A stretch of DNA of 64,000 bases from Nocardia pseudobrasiliensis NBRC 108224. GTDB lineage: Bacteria; Actinomycetota; Actinomycetes; Mycobacteriales; Mycobacteriaceae. Positions 63,317 to 64,000 of the stretch are shown here, piece after piece; position 1 is the first letter of the stretch, and every line of letters starts with the position of its first letter. The translations under genes were made by a program, and so were the position numbers. The stretch covers positions 372,001 to 436,000 of the forward strand of contig NZ_BDBS01000004.1 in the NCBI RefSeq assembly GCF_001613105.1, read 5' to 3'. The notes under the pieces are model-generated. The model saw only the letters and a program-made list of their open reading frames with translations. It had not been told where the DNA came from and ran no database searches.

Positions 63317-64000
63317 ATGGAGCGCACGACCACCGCGACGACACGCCTCGGCGTGGGATTCGGCTTATTGTGGTCGGCCGCAACCCTTTCCAGCTTCGGC
63401 GACGGGGTGACCCGGATCGCCGCCAACCTGCTGGCCGTGTCGATCACCCGCGACCCAATAGCGGTGTCGGGACTGATGATCGCCCAGATCGCCCCGTTTC
63501 TCGTGTTCGGGCTGCCCAGCGGAGCCATCGTGGACCGACTCGACCGCCGCCGCCTCATGGTCATCGCGACGGTCGTCCGCATCGCTATGCTCGGCACCGT
63601 CAGCGCGGCCGTCGCTACCGGCCACGCGAGCCTGCCGCTGCTCTACATCACTTTCTTCGTCGTCGGCTGCGCCGGTCTGGTCTTCGACAACGCCTCCGCC
63701 ACCGCCATTCCCGCCCTGGTCGCACCCGGCCAACTCGAACGCGCCAACGGACGCCTGCAAGCCACCCGCTCGGTCACCGAACAACTGCTCGCCCGTCCCC
63801 TCGGCGTCGCCTTGTTCGGCATCACCGCCTGGACACCGTTTCTCGTCGACACCGTAGGTCTCGTCGCAGTCGCCGTCCTGGCAGGCACGCTACCGGCCAC
63901 GGTCAACCGCCGAGCCCCCACCGCCACCCGGCAGCACCTCGCTGCCGCGGTCGTTGACGGCGCGCGGTGGCTGTGGCGAAACTCCCTGGTCCGCACACTT
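63317..64000 (+). CDS. MFS transporter, N-terminal part
   Basis: The ATG at 63317 opens a frame that runs off the right edge (228 codons seen). It has the first six helices of a major-facilitator transporter of the enterobactin-exporter/macrolide-efflux (EntS/MefA-like) type. Helix 1 is GFGLLWSAATLSSFGDGVTR, followed by the A-like motif GLPSGAIVDRLDRRRLMVIA and LLYITFFVVGCAGLVFDNAS, then VFDNASATAIPALVAPGQLE and ANGRLQATRSVTEQLLARPL. Proton-driven efflux of a siderophore or drug is likely. Downstream context is outside the window. Confidence 0.88.
   Translation, partial: MERTTTATTRLGVGFGLLWSAATLSSFGDGVTRIAANLLAVSITRDPIAVSGLMIAQIAPFLVFGLPSGAIVDRLDRRRLMVIATVVRIAMLGTVSAAVATGHASLPLLYITFFVVGCAGLVFDNASATAIPALVAPGQLERANGRLQATRSVTEQLLARPLGVALFGITAWTPFLVDTVGLVAVAVLAGTLPATVNRRAPTATRQHLAAAVVDGARWLWRNSLVRTL

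Noticed and set aside
1..64000. CRISPR array or prophage
   Set aside because: No regularly spaced direct repeats, cas genes, integrase, or phage structural genes are visible.

Overview
The window is high-GC, densely coded actinobacterial DNA. Purine-rich Shine-Dalgarno boxes, many GTG starts, a mycothiol-type isomerase-fold protein, a PapA5-like acyltransferase and a TPM-domain protein point to the Nocardiaceae (Nocardia or a close mycolic-acid relative). This is inferred from gene content; no rRNA or tRNA gene was found.

Positions 1-2960 hold a DinB/maleylpyruvate-isomerase-like protein, a 46-residue membrane protein with its own promoter, a broken lipoprotein gene, a MarR regulator and a gene remnant. 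Positions 3048-16871 form the first coherent system. A PucR-type regulator (8016-9248) is framed by two inverted, near-identical promoter segments of about 185 bp. One faces a leftward operon (UbiD decarboxylase, tautomerase, UbiX with an extra C-terminal region, metallo-beta-lactamase-fold hydrolase, aldo/keto reductase). The other faces a rightward operon (SDR, quinone-reductase-like MDR, aldehyde dehydrogenase, bicovalent-FAD oxidase, CoA transferase, old yellow enzyme). This reads as one catabolic regulon for an aromatic or heterocyclic carboxylic acid; the substrate is unknown.

Positions 16947-24035 carry a TPM-domain protein, a condensation-fold acyltransferase, an AraC remnant, PaiB, a secreted lipase and a secreted four-cysteine protein. 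Positions 24436-28971 hold four different ATP-grasp ligases, one divergent and three translationally coupled, the last a D-Ala-D-Ala-ligase homologue. This looks like an NRPS-free peptide or amide pathway. Positions 30253-43147 form a 2-hydroxy/2-oxo acid region: a Tat-signal thiamine-diphosphate decarboxylase, benzoylformate decarboxylase, an FMN 2-hydroxyacid oxidase, a giant FAD/Fe-S D-2-hydroxyacid dehydrogenase, two bicovalent FAD oxidases and a MarR regulator with a clear palindromic operator. The layout suggests mandelate-type catabolism.

Positions 43704-54018 contain an IS21 istB relic, a 2196-residue RHS/YD-repeat toxin with an HNH/EndoVII-like tip and its overlapping putative immunity gene, a secreted protein with an internal duplication, a lipoprotein lytic transglycosylase and a Ser/Thr/Pro-rich membrane protein. 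From 54 kb to the end the DNA is patchy: small orphan genes, two copies of a membrane zinc-ribbon gene (one decayed, one with a single frameshift), a frameshifted phosphotransferase and the start of an MFS transporter.

At least three otherwise intact genes are broken by one extra base in short G/C runs. This may be slipped-strand mutation or sequencing error.
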